Assembly: GCA_025738555.1 (NCBI GenBank)
Contig: JAOVFP010000007.1
Coordinates: forward strand, 5,383,071-5,447,070
Direction of reading: 5' to 3'
Origin: Cyathus striatus
Taxonomy: Eukaryota; Basidiomycota; Agaricomycetes; Agaricales; Nidulariaceae
DNA length: 64,000 nucleotides
Positions within the stretch are counted from its first letter, which is position 1. Every line of letters begins with the position of its first letter. The translations under genes and the position numbers were made by a program. Positions 45,853 to 58,000 of the stretch are shown one piece after another. The notes beneath the pieces are model-generated. The model worked only from the letters and a program-made list of their open reading frames with translations, was not told the DNA's origin and did no database searches.

Positions 45853-47361
45853 TGGGATGTAAGAAAGCTGGGTCCGAAATGGATGACGGAAGTGTCAATG
45901 TTTCTAATAAAGTACTGGATATGAGTGGTGAACGTAACCAAGGTGGAGGACAAGAGAATGCAAAAAGAAGCACACAAAGTTGGGGCTTGATGTAAAGCAC
46001 GCCTAGCAGACGTATAGATAGAACGCTCAGGAACATGGAGCGGAGACGGGCCAGGAAGATAAAACTTTAACTTGCATATCCTGGATTTGGCTCCGCTGTC
46101 GAAACTGGCGATTCACCCGAAAGCGACCATCTGAAATCTGATCGTCGGATTGTCGTAACGTAGCTCCGGCCTAACCTAAAATGGACCTTACAACAGCAAT
46201 CCATCACAACCTCTGGCGGAATCAAATCTTGGCTGATCACCCAATTGGTGATCACCTGCGAACGCAGCTCCCTTGTCTCAAAAAGAATCATGGTAACATC
46301 TATACCAGAGAACCAGTAGATTGCATTATACCACATTGTTGAAACAAGTGATAGTACACAAGCCTGAGAAGTATTTGTTAGTGATCAGTCATTCTGCAAA
46401 TGAACCCGAAATGATGATGCTTTAGCATACATACGCAAAACTTACCCCCGTGGAAGCTACAGCGTGCACATTGGCGCCGCCTGCCGTCTGCGATGTGGTA
46501 ATAATAGGCATACTCTGTGCGCTCGCCTTCAGATTGAATCACCGTTGACATGATTAATAAGCTATAACCGCTAGCAAAATGTGCAGCATCGGCCTAGCAA
46601 ATCAAACAGAATGGTTAATATTATCGATTCTCCAGTTCGCACACGCCTACAAGCTCCCATTTTTTTCTGAGATCCGGGAGCATCCCTACGATTGCCAATA
46701 TCAAAACGAGAAAAAAGTATGACGCCCGGCAAACAATTCATAATGTCATGTCGTCACTGTCAGCACACGTTCGACACATTTCGACATCCGCGAAGAGCTG
46801 TATCACTGCTCGAGGCCATCATCATTTGCGCCAGTGATTAGGATTGGATTACTGAGAACATTTCAAGAAGCAAGAAGCAACTTGCAAGTAAGCAATCCCA
46901 GAAATGAAATCATAGATAAGTATATCCCATGGGATTACTTGCAGTCTTCTCCCTGGCAGATTAATATGTACGGCATTGCCCGTAGAAGACGCGTACCGAA
47001 CTAGACAAGCATCAGGAGTGTCTCATATCTTGAGTGAGAGCTTGAGGCAGTTGGTGACCAGAGAAGATCATTCGATACTTGATAAATTTTGTTATGCAGG
47101 ACGAGAACATGATAGAATAACGAAAGAAGGAGACGCGTGGCAAGTTGCAACTGGCAAGCTGAGGCAGAGAGCAGACCCATAGGTATGCCACGTGATAAAC
47201 AACAGTTCGCTGATCGCTGATCACTCGATTCACTGATCAGTGACTTCAAAGATATCCTTTCTTCTTCTCTGTTCTCCAGAGTCTAAATTCTTGTCCACTA
47301 TTTTCATAGTAGGCAACGCAAGATTTAACGCTAAATAATTCGAAAATAAAACATAGAAACT
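45853..47361. other. Intergenic, one doubtful minus-strand frame
   Basis: A possible two-exon frame on minus (about 46551 to 46067) joins across a GTAAGT..CAG intron but shows no recognisable domain, so I left it uncalled. Otherwise nothing is seen. Confidence 0.35.
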
Positions 47362-47959
47362 TTAATTCCAATTTAACCTCCTTTTTACATCGCGAGGAGC
47401 TTCATCCTGAGGGTCATCGCTAGGCACCATCGTATACACGAACCGTTCCTTCAAGGCACTTCGAAAACCGTGATTGAAACCGACACACTGTAGGCCAACG
47501 TACTCGATGGGAAGAATACCATCCCTATAGAGCTGATCGATGGTCGCTTCATTGAACTCTGGGATCTTCTGCTGTCTTCCATTTTGTGAATCAGGCAGAT
47601 TGCGATTAATATATAAACTAGCGTCAGCGATAGCTCTGAAAGCCTGAAAGGTGAATTACTTAGTCATTTTGGATTAAAGATGATCAAAATGTAGGACTCA
47701 CTATGTTTTTAGTGATAGTAACGCCTTGCTCATGAAGAGTGCGGAGATTGTGGCGTTTGTGGGTACCGGCATAATATATATGCTCCTTGCATGCGAAAAA
47801 AAGCTCGATTGAGCGCCCATGGAAAGAAAGGAATTGTGAGCTCCTCTCCCAACGAACTGAGGTTTTATTCAAGATATACGCAAGTCCACAACCAAGATCT
47901 TCAATTAACAAAAAGGGTACGTAAGTAACAATTACTACCCATGGAAGCATGTAAGACAT
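47362..47959 (-). pseudogene. Headless tandem duplicate of the DUF6697-like gene's 3' exons
   Basis: Repeats the last two exons of the neighbouring upstream gene. LGCGLAYILNKTSVRWE matches LGCGPAYIFNKTSARWE; KEHIYYAGTHKRHNLRTLHE matches KEHIYYAGTYRCHNLRTMHE. After an intron at the same position, IADASLYINRNLP, IDQLYRDGILPIEYVGLQC and LKERFVYTMVPS match the parent. The coiled-coil exons are absent, and upstream sequence lacks a promoter-like region. The intron donor here is GTGAGT, better than the parent's GTCAGT. The frame is still open, so it could be a short gene, but a partial duplication is the simpler reading. It ends at TAA 47362-47364. Confidence 0.7.
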
Positions 47960-48043
47960 GGTTCCTGAATATTAAATAATATTAAGATATACGGAATGCA
48001 CAGATAAACAATGCGCCGCACAAGGCTGCAGAAATATTGCCAT

Positions 48044-49958
48044 TTATTTCTTGTTCCTTCTTTTCTTACCACGAGAAGTTTCATCCTCGGGCTGATCGCT
48101 GGGTCGATTTCGTTTAGAAGGTACGATGGTGTAAACGAATCGTTCCTTCAAAACAGTTTGAAGATCTTGGTTAAACCCGACACATTCTAGGCCGACGTAT
48201 TCTACACGAAGAATGCCATCCCTATAAAGCCGATCTATTGTTGCTTGATGAAACTCAGGTGCCTTCTGTTTGCCATTCAGTGGCACACGACTTTCTGGAG
48301 GCACGTTTTGACTGGAATAAAAAGTAGCATCAGCAATTGCTCGAAGAGACTACAGCATAAATCAGTCTATTTTAGATTAGAGGTAGTGGATTTAGTATTT
48401 GACTGACTATGTTCTTAAAGTTGATAGTAATTCCGTGCTCATGCATCGTACGAAGATTATGGCATCTATACGTCCCTGCATAGTAGATATGCTCTTTGCA
48501 TGGGAAGAACAGTTCAATTGAACTGCCATAAGACGAGAGAAATTGTACACTCTTCTCCCAACGAGCCGAGGTTTTGTTGAATATATAAGCTGGGCCGCAT
48601 CCAAGACCGTGGTGTTTTTCGTGTTGCGGTGACCACATAAACATTCCTGGAAGATATAAAAAGTTGCTTGCATGTCTAAGTATTGAATTATCATGAGTGA
48701 AAACTTAAAGGGTAACTGTAAGAAGCTTACGAGACTGTCCTGCGATCCTTGAATGTAGATTAATCAGTAAACGCTTGAAGAGCGGGGGGTTGAACTGAGA
48801 TTCAATGGACACATACCGCTGCAAGATACTGTTTAAGATTTACATCTCGCGAGCAAATTGGCTGAAGTTCTCCATATCGAGGACGAACACCGCATAATGG
48901 AAACTGTTGCATGTAATCGCAGAAATCGTCATGCCCATGAAGCTGGATGCGTTTGATGAGCGCTGGCAGAATTGTATATGATCACACAAACCTGCTTAAT
49001 CGTGCTGATAACGACGTCTCTTGTTGCTTCCTATGCATAATGTATAAATTAGACTTGTAAATAGTTGAATCAACAATTACTTCAAGTTGCTTTCGGGTTT
49101 CAGCCAGCCCCATCTCGAGCGCCGTATCCTTTTTCTTTAGTTGATCAACTTCTTCGCTGATATCATGGAGTTTTCGAGTGGCCTTTGTATAAACAGCTAT
49201 GATAACTTGAAAAGCGAATGAAAACTATGGAGCATACTCTTTTACATTCCTCTTTCGCCGCTGTAGCCTGGTCTCTGTGCTCTTCACTCAACTGTCATAA
49301 CCTTATGGTCAATATGTATCAGACAAGTTTCATTTAACGCTGACGTACTGTACCAAGGCGTGCAACCTCGGCTTTATATTTCTTGTACTTGGCCTTATAG
49401 TGAAGAACGAGTGACTCAAGCTCCCCCTTTGCCGCATCCTAGTAGGTACATAATGATAAGTCCAGGATGAACCAACGTAAAACGTCGGCGCCATTCACGT
49501 ACATCATCTACGTTATCTTCCTTCTCATCGACATCTTGCTGACACCCGAGTTTACCGCCCCCATCCTCCTTCTCCTAACGGCAAATGAGCGATGGAATGT
49601 TGTTTATGAAAACAAAAACCACGAACAATTTTAACACATACTGTCCCCCTCTTCTGCATTGCCCGTAGCTTAGCGTTTTCAGCTTCAAGTTTTTCAACTC
49701 GCGTGCTGACAAACTGTAGTGCTGCTTCCACCGTTTCAGCTCTTTCTAATTTCTCTCGTGTTTCGTCCGACGAGCAGGAAACACATTTCTGATAGGAGGG
49801 TTAGGCGCTAATGTAATGTCAACAAACCGCCAACGCACCTGTTCCTTAGCCGCTTGTTCCAACTCTTGTACCCTTGCTTTATAGGACTTAACTTCTTTTG
49901 CTAGCGCTGAAATTACTTCCGAAACGACAGCAGAGTCTTCAGCGGTTTTGGAATCCAT
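48044..49958 (-). CDS. Coiled-coil protein with C-terminal DUF6697-like domain
   Basis: A multi-exon gene on minus from ATG at 49958. Exon 1 is 49958-49839 and exon 2 is 49788-49642; the last exon ends at 48044. The N-terminal half is heptad-rich coiled coil (LAKEVKSYKARVQELEQAAK, then EKLERAETVEAALQF, then LESLVLHYKAKYKKYKAEVA, then DISEEVDQLKKKDTAL). The C-terminal part has CGVRPRYGELQPICSRD, then GLGCGPAYIFNKTS, then ELFFPCKEHIYYAGTYRC, then ATIDRLYRDGILRVEYVGLE and a basic tail. This resembles the Agaricomycete-specific DUF6697 domain, where a surface for binding a wet-weight of aromatic residues precedes L..LY.DG.L..E..GLQC. Function unknown. Middle exons were located only approximately. 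Confidence 0.6.
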
Positions 49959-50377
49959 GGTGGCACGTTAGTTATGGTTCTTTGAAAGTACCGCTAATTG
50001 ACCGCCAGCGCCGTCTGTCGTGGTTAGTAAAAATCTTTACAATTAGGCTTTATGTATAACTCCAGCAACTTAAATTTGGGTTTGATCGCCATAGACCGCC
50101 GCCGCGCCGCGCCACAGTAAGGGTCGATTCTTTTTGGAAGCCGGACGTCCATTTAGGGAGCAACTGGCCAGCTATGCCACAGTTGGGATAAAAACTGAAG
50201 CCAAATACAATACGATTCACACTGAAATAACATTACATACATATTTATTGAGCCAAGAATGTCTTCTGCGACAGGTGATTAAGTAAAAATTTATCTTTTC
50301 CAAAGTACTGAGCTGCCTGCTTTCCCTGGCAAACTTTTGTTCTGCAGATCGTAACGTTGAAATTGCGAGCCTTGAAA
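49959..50377. other. Spacer between two minus-strand genes
   Basis: Upstream of the coiled-coil gene and downstream of the securin-like gene. Contains CGCCGCGCCGCG near 50098-50110. No gene seen. Confidence 0.45.
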
Positions 50378-51836
50378 TTAAATGTCAAAGGCGAAGTCTT
50401 CCACCTCGGTGGGAACGTCGAGCGGAAGCACTGGCACGTCCACGTCGTTATTGGCAGTAGCAGGCTTAGCCGCTGCTTTTCCAGCGACACGAGAACTGGA
50501 AGTAGCTCTCGAGTTCGAAACAGAGGTACCCCTCGATAGAGAAGAAGCAGTCGTGCCTGAGCGTGTTGAACCTGCAGCACCTGTCCTCGTGGACGGACGA
50601 GTGGAAGGTGCCACGCCTGTGCGCGCGGCAGTAGTGGCCACCCTTGGCCGCGGAGCAGCAGGTGCAGGTGCGGGACGAGAGATAGCTGTTGAGGTACCTG
50701 GACGTACTGCTGTTGGGCGAGTGATCCGCAAGCTTGGTATGCCTGAGCGAGGAGGTGCAGCACCACTTGTTGCTGTGGCGCGTGAGGTGGCAGGGGCGGC
50801 TTTTGTCACAGGGAGCTTGGAGGTGGCAAGTGTACCACTGGGGGGTCGCGCTGCTACAGGCTTTCGAGTTCCTGGAAGGGTTGTAGCTGAACGAGCTTTT
50901 ACAGCGGTTTTGAAGGCTGCAGATTGAACTGGGGCAGGCTTTGGACGTAGTTGTGCAAAGATGTCATCATCTTCTGTAACGTGTGTAAGCAACGCCATAC
51001 AATACAAAGAAATATTGAGCATACCAAGTTCTTCAAACTGAAATCCAATATCCTCCCATGCAGGTACCTGGACATCTTCGGGTTTCACCTCAATCTCGGG
51101 TGGCTCATAGTCATCCATCCATGGAATATATCGCATCTGCTTAAGCTTGTTACCTACTTCCTTGTAGTCTGGAAGGTCGAAATCATTAGGCAGATCATAC
51201 AGCAAGTCTGCGCAAACATCAATATAGCGCATATATGAACAGAAGGAAAGGCATACGCAGTGTATTCGGCGGTCCGTACTCCACCTCTCCCCAATCTTCA
51301 ACTTCCTCTTTCACCTCCGCCTCTTCCTGAATTGCTTCGACGTCAATATCAAGGTCGCTAACGTCCCAGTGGTGTCCGTTGTTCATAGGTGTCTCGAGGC
51401 TCTTCCGGGGTGGCCTTGCATGTTTCCGCGTAGCACTCGCCCGTGGACTAACTTCATTTACGCCATCCTTGATAGGAAGAAAGGAGAGCTGTTTAATCTT
51501 TCTTCCAGCACCAGGCGTCTGAAAGTTCTGAATATTCGAAACGCGGTTAGGGAACGGCGTCTTGTCTCCTAGTGGCTTGGGCCGTAGAACCGTCTGCGCG
51601 GTTGGTTCTGTTCCATCATACTATTCAGTCAAATTTACCACAATAAATGATTATAGAAACTCACTAACACTCCCCCCAGCAAAAGGCGTCTTCAACCCCA
51701 TCGCCTTCCCTCCAGCCCGTCCAACAGTCATGGATCCTACAGCATTTTCGGCGCGATTGTTCTTCGTTCTACCAGGAGTTTTGAGGGGAAAGTGAGCCCC
51801 ATCTGTGGGTATGTGAATAGGACGTGAGCTGAGCAT
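50378..51836 (-). CDS. Securin-like protein (tentative)
   Basis: Four exons on minus: 51836-51669, 51620-51257, 51207-51025 and 50973-50378; 436 residues, all phases consistent. N-terminal region: MLSSRPIHIPTDGAHFPLKT, then KTPGRTKNNRAENAVG, LKTPFAGG and RPKPLGDKTPFPNR, the KTPF-type degron-rich layout of fungal securins; RAENAV resembles a degenerate KEN box and RPKPL a D-box core. Middle: an acidic stretch ending EVEYGPPNTL, comparable to the IEYxPP motif of Cut2/Pds1, then LPNDFDLPDYKEVGNKL. The last 200 residues are Ala/Thr/Arg/Pro-rich and disordered, ending VEDFAFDI. Securin inhibits separase until anaphase, when APC/C destroys it. Securins diverge quickly, so this rests on layout and short motifs only. 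Confidence 0.5.
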
Positions 51837-54800
51837 TCTCGCTGTGGCCGACGTTCATGAAGAATGTCAAGGTTTGAAATTGCCGAGAGCTGGAGCGCGA
51901 ACATTCACGTGATCGCGATCATTAAGATATTATTTGGCTGTCGCGCTAGAACCAAACATTCCCTGATACTGTGACAGCGTGACAAATCACTGTCAGGGGC
52001 TGCCATTTCATTTCCTCCTTCGTTCCTCCACCTAACTCCAACCCGCTATTTCTGTAACTACTCGTGTTCAAGAAGATTTATTGTCAATGCCTTCCATTTT
52101 AGATGCTTTGGCTGCTAGGCTACCGAATGATGCCTCCTGCTCCAGTCGGAAACTTGATTGAAATTGAACCCTGGTGGTGTTTACCATTGCGCAATCTGTT
52201 TTTATTGCAAGCACAAATCGAGGTGACTGTGTTTACTATACGCAGGCAATCTATCCTTCAGTAAATGAGCATTTGATCATCAAATTATCAATTCAGGTCA
52301 TATTCAGGTCGGATTTACACTTACCTACGGAGCAAATGCCACAAATCTCAATCTAGACCGAGTGATACTCATCAGTTTGAACTTTTGTGGGACACCAGCC
52401 ATTGCCGTCGGACGCAAGTTGAACGGCTGGTGCGGTACGCATTCTCCTTTCGACGTCACTCAGGTCCGATGGCACATGATACGTGATTTTGGATGTTCCT
52501 GGGTGGTTCCTGTTGTCGTCCCTACGCGGTATACCTCAACTTACCTAGGAATCCAATTACTTCTGCAAATACAGCACTGGCTTATCGGTATCCACGACTT
52601 TGCAGTGTTACTCCGAAATTCTAGCACTGCTGGCAGAATATGTCTACACAGTTTCCGGCCTGCTTTCTGATGCCCTCCTTGTCTTAGCTACGCTGGAGTG
52701 GGAGTGGTTAACTTCTCTGCTATGCTGCTTCCATTCTCCTTTCGAGCTGGGTCTTCTAGCCTACTTTCTAGGTATTGCTGGATCCTTCAAGCTCCTTGGC
52801 AGTGATCGCTGCTTGACTCATGTTTACGTTGTTTAAAATTGGACGTAACAGCTATGGTGCTTCCGGAACACACACCTTCCAAAGGCTTTGGTGGCGTCTC
52901 TGGAAATATTATTCTAATTACCAGCCGAATCGTGTTTCAAGTCGCATCAGTCATCGAACACTTTTATATGGCCTATGCTATACTACTACTTATCTCTCCA
53001 AGGATGATCTTCACTGATGAAACATCTACAGTTTTTCCCTCGATGGCGGAATGCGGCGTCGTTATCATGCTCAGCACAAATTGATTCGTCTTAGAACTCC
53101 CATGTGCCTCCAAGTTTCTTGCGCAATATCGGGACTTCGGGAATTTCTACAGTGACCAACAACGCATTTCTAATTACTGACCGTTGAATACAATACTGCT
53201 GGTTCATGTGAATTGCTTAATACTTTCCGATACATGCTATCGCAAACTATAACTCGAGTCTAGCTTATAGGAGTAATAGAGGCGCTGACTACATACAAGT
53301 CACCGGGCAACTCTGAATGTTTGAATGTTTTTTTACCTTTTGTCATCTCCGACTCGCCTTGCCTACCGACCTTCGATATCATATTCGCCGGCGTCGCCTG
53401 CCATTGACTTGCTAGTCCCTCGACGACGGGCTTAACGATTTACCCACCGTTGAGTGGGTTGCGTACATTTTCTCTGGCGGTATACTCACTCCACTAGTCT
53501 TTGATGCCCTGTTCCTAGCGGCCTTTTGTCTTTCGACTTTCGACCTCTAGCTCGTTACAACGGCCGCCGGTGACGAAGCGGCATAGCTTCTGATAACGTG
53601 TAATGTTCTTCTTCGAGTCGTACTCATAGCCAAAGGGAATTATCCTATTCAGACATATAGTTTATGTTCCCCGGCATCCCCTGCTTGCTCGACGATGGGG
53701 ACAACTGTTTACCCGACGCTGAGTAAATTGCTCCTGACGGCTTCGTCGCTCCACTGGACAATGATAGTGCTTCCTGTTTGCTTTGTGTCTTTCGGCGTAT
53801 GGGGTCGTTACAACAGCCGCTGGAGACGAGACAGTTGTTTTCGGAATTTCGTGATACTAAGAACTATCTTGGTACTTGCATTCCTCAGGCTCCAATTCAA
53901 ATATGTTCATCATCTCTAGGATCCTGCGCAGTGGTATTGACAGTCTTATCTTATGTATGTGCTCACAGGCTCAACTGCGAGTTAATTTACATCTGTCAAG
54001 CGGGCATGCGTCTTGTGCTGCATGCATGAATTAAATGTCTGGGCCTTTTCTATGAAATGACAGTCTGCGGGATCTCATGGAGTGACGACTTTATATGACC
54101 TGAAATAGTTATATGTTGTGTGCTATTGATAAATGTAAGTAACATGAACATCTGCCAACTGCCATTAATCAACCTCGTCGCACGCAGGGTGATTTAACAT
54201 GCACCTAACTTTTCGATAGGCATGTATGTAAACATAAACCGTTGTAACGTTCTCTCGGGCTTTCGGCTTTGAACTCGCTTTCTGTCGAGTCGAAGGTTCG
54301 AGTATCCAGGCTGGATGGTTCCTATGGGGACTTAATTGAGTTGGGCTGGCCGGAGAGACCAAGTTCAATGAGGAGATGGTAAGTTGCCAGCTCAGCTATG
54401 TATGATAAGAGTGTCCACACTGTGCCCAGCCGCATCCATTATGATAATGCAGAAAATCAACGAAACAAGGATGATGGCGTGATTTTCTTGTGATACATTC
54501 AAACACACTCCTTCCACGCCGCCACAGATCACAAGATTTGCGGGTCGATAAACGTTGACTACGCATGCTGAGACGGTCATTGAACTGCGTCGTAGTTGTC
54601 CTATGCTACGAGCATATTCCGAGGCTCTAGAACGAAAAGTATATGATATAATGCAACGAGAGGAATAAAAATATCAGCATACCAACCTATCAATAGGATA
54701 AGCCAAGTATAGCCTTTGCGCGGGAACAGAGGCAGAGGGAAGGCTCTTTCCATATTGGGTACAAATACCTCACGGTGTGATCGTGTACAGAAAGTGCCTC

Positions 54801-55011
54801 CGGCGATCTTGGCTTAGTCCACTACCAACAACTAGTCTCCTCAAGGCTCAGCCTCTACCTCCTCCCCCTCTCCTCTTCCTCCCTCCTCCTCTCCTCCCCC
54901 ATCCCCCCAACAGTCTCGGCTGCCCCGCTCTCTCTCCCCGATCCCCTGCGCGGACCATTCATTCAACACTACATCGAAGAGAAATAATCATAGACTGGCA
55001 TATAACTCAAA
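51837..55011. other. Gene-poor interval with degenerate duplications
   Basis: No gene supported over about 3.2 kb. Several 60-100 codon open frames on plus overlap in different frames and lack motifs. Composition resembles 39-41 kb. A C-rich pyrimidine block at 54840-54960 precedes the adenylate cyclase start and is probably its promoter. Confidence 0.4.
53416..53850 (+). repeat. Imperfect tandem duplication, period about 270 bases
   Basis: CTCGACGACGGG..TTTACCC.CCGTTGAGT near 53418 recurs as CTCGACGATGGG..TTTACCCGACGCTGAGT near 53688. Downstream, CTCGTTACAACGGCCGC.GG matches GTCGTTACAACAGCCGCTGG. Both units also share CACTCCACTAG/CGCTCCACTGG and GTCTTTCG. Non-coding. Confidence 0.6.
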
Positions 55012-58000
55012 ATGTCTGGCAGCCGTTACTCAACTATCAGCATTCGTCTGAGCGACGACGTTGTCGATGATCGCGGCGCAGCTATAATCGACGAGGATGA
55101 CTTCATACCTCCTAGTGAAGATAACTTTGACATCGCCCCGTTTCTCGAAGTGCCAGTGAGTAACTTCATTCAAGCATATATCAGCACGTGTGCGCAGGGT
55201 TATGAAAGAGGACGACGGAGATTGGGCTTGGGAAGAGAAAAAATGAATGGATGATCCGCACTGAATTGAGGATATGAATGCTTTGTTCATGCATGCTGGA
55301 CAGGATATATTCCTTGTGCCTTTCGTCCTTTCTGTTTACCTCGTATCTGCTTTCTGTAGCTGTCAAACCTCTCTTATGCTCTTGGCGCTCACGTCTTTCT
55401 CTTCCTCACAGCCTACACCACCACCAAAGTCGCCTAATAGAATCTTTGGTTTCGGACTGACCCCCAAAGCCTCCTTCTCCTCTTCCTCCTCTCTACGCCA
55501 GAACAGCGCCTCTAGCATCAACTCACAATACTCCAGCTCGCAAAGCTCATTCACCACATACACCGCCAAGCGTCGCTCGACAGACGACGATTCGTCCTCG
55601 CGATACCTCGACAGCTCTTCCTCAACATACTCGGGTGGGTTAGGGAGACATAATCGCAGTCTCTTCCGAAAGCTTCTACCTCGTGGTAGTAAAGCGACAC
55701 TGCGAGGTACAGATGCCGACAATGAATCATATTCCAGCCCAAGTCTCTCTCTGGCCCCACGCACCTCCGATTCTTTCGTGGGGCATAATAACTCTCTCGC
55801 AAATTTGGCATCTATGGCAAAGCGAGCTTTGGGCATAGGTAAAAGTGAAGATATTGGAACTGAGTACTTCCTCGAAACCAATTTTGATGACCTTGATACG
55901 TTCATTGACACTAAAGCGTTATCGGAGGCGCAGCTGGCTTCTGTCCCAGGTTATCCACAGTTCCGTGACCCCTTCAACCCTCCCTCTAGTACATCTACAG
56001 TGTCGCCCACACCTACCTCCGAGAAGAGAAAAGGAAGAATGCTCGAACACATGCACCTTATCTCGCCTACCACCATTGTATCAACCCCGCCAGCCAGTCC
56101 AAAGTGGTCGGCACCGTCAAGCTGGGAGGTGGAACCTGCCCAGTCCGGACAACGCGACACTGTGGATGAAGGAACCGACATCGACGAGGAAGCTGCACCT
56201 GAACCACCTGCGGACCTACAACGGAGCGCTGTATGCCTAGATCAAGCTCCGTTCCATGAGATGCCTGTGCCCGAGCCGCCATATACTCCAGCGGTGAACG
56301 GGGAGCCGAAGTCTTACTCTGTACATATCATTTTCCAAGGGATAACTGTGGGCAGGCTAAAGGTTGACCCTTCGGATACTGTTGCGAGTGTGACGGAGAA
56401 ATTGAAACGGGAATTGAATGAGAAAGATCGGAATCTGCCTCATCGGTTGTATTTGAGGGAGAGGGGAAAGGGTGATTTGACTCATGTTTTTGGTTTGTTC
56501 TTCTGTTGTTATGAAAGAAACGGGAAGTTGATCTTGAAATAGAGAGGATACTTGCTCCCAATGAAAGGCCGGCGGAGATTATGAGGAGGAGACTGGAGCA
56601 GGCGGGATTTGATCACAGTGATGGGGTGAAGCTGCTGGGGGAGGACGGCTTTGTGTTTTTATTGAGTTTTGTTTTTAAGTTGGAGATGCCTACGGTATGT
56701 CTTATTTTTATCCCTCCTGGAGCGCTTATGTTTATTCTTCTGCAGGACTTCACAGACCAAATAGAAGATTATACAAATGTCGATCTTTCGGGTCGAAGTC
56801 TCCTCACTATTCCCGTTGCTTTGCACAAAGAAGATTACAAAATTTCCTATCTCAAGCTCTCCCGCAATCCCATGCTGGATCTCCCACTCGACTTTATCCA
56901 GTCGTGCACGCGACTCAAAGAGCTTCATTTATCTAACATGGCTATGAAGAAGGTTCCTGCAAGTCTACGATACTCTCGCACTCTCGAACGCCTGGATCTG
57001 TCTTGTAATAGGATACATGACCTTGACGATGCCCATTTGGAGGAATTACCGAACCTCAGGGAGTTGCTGGTGCAGAATAACAGGATTGAGAAGCTCCCGT
57101 TCCTCTTCCCGAGGCTGAAGACGCTAACCACACTGAATATCTCGAATAACAAGTTCACCACTATTCCACCGCCAGTAACACTGCTTGTCAGTCTCGAAGA
57201 ACTCGACGTGTCGTTCAACATGATCGCAACACTCCCCTCGGAGATCGGGAGACTCGGGGAGCTCAAGTCTTTCACGCTTGTAGGGAACCAAGTATCCCGC
57301 TTCCCGGATGAAGTTAGGGGACTCGTGAGTTTGCAGACGTTGGATTGCAGGCGGAATCATATTTCGGATTTGTCGATTGTATGCATGCTGCCGCAGTTGC
57401 AGAGTCTCCAAGCAGATCATAATGCTGTCTACGCCCTGGATCTATGTCTTGGACCGAAGCTTGTGACGTTGGATGTGTCGCACAATGATATTACCCGGCT
57501 GGGGCTTGTCCCTGGACCTCTGGGGCATGGTAGCTCGTACCCGCTCACCTGGTTGGATTTAAGCTACGGCAAGCTCTCGAGTTTGGACGATCAGGTTCTG
57601 GAACAGTTAACTTCTTTGGAGAAATTGAAACTCGACCATAATTCGTTCCGTTACCTGCCCGATTCGTTAGGGAACCTCAGCTCCCTGATAGAATTTTCGT
57701 GCTCCGATAACAAGCTTATCAATCTCCCAGAGACGATTGGGCAGCTGCAGAAGCTTCAGAAGTTGGATGCACACAATAATAGTCTGGGGAAGCTCCCGGA
57801 GAGTTTGTGGAATTGCTCCCGTTTGACGGAGATTAATGTTACTTCGAATTTTATCGAGGGGTGGTCTGAACCCCCAATGGGTTCCAAGGAACATAATGGG
57901 GGGAGTGTTACTCCGGATGGAAGTCTTTCTATAAGCCATACAGAGCGTAATGGTTCCACGGCCTCTAGTTTCGAGTTATATTCTCCCCCGCCGCTAGTAT

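Noticed and set aside
46067..46551. Possible two-exon minus-strand gene
   Set aside because: An intron can be drawn, but alternative frames fit equally well and no domain is visible.
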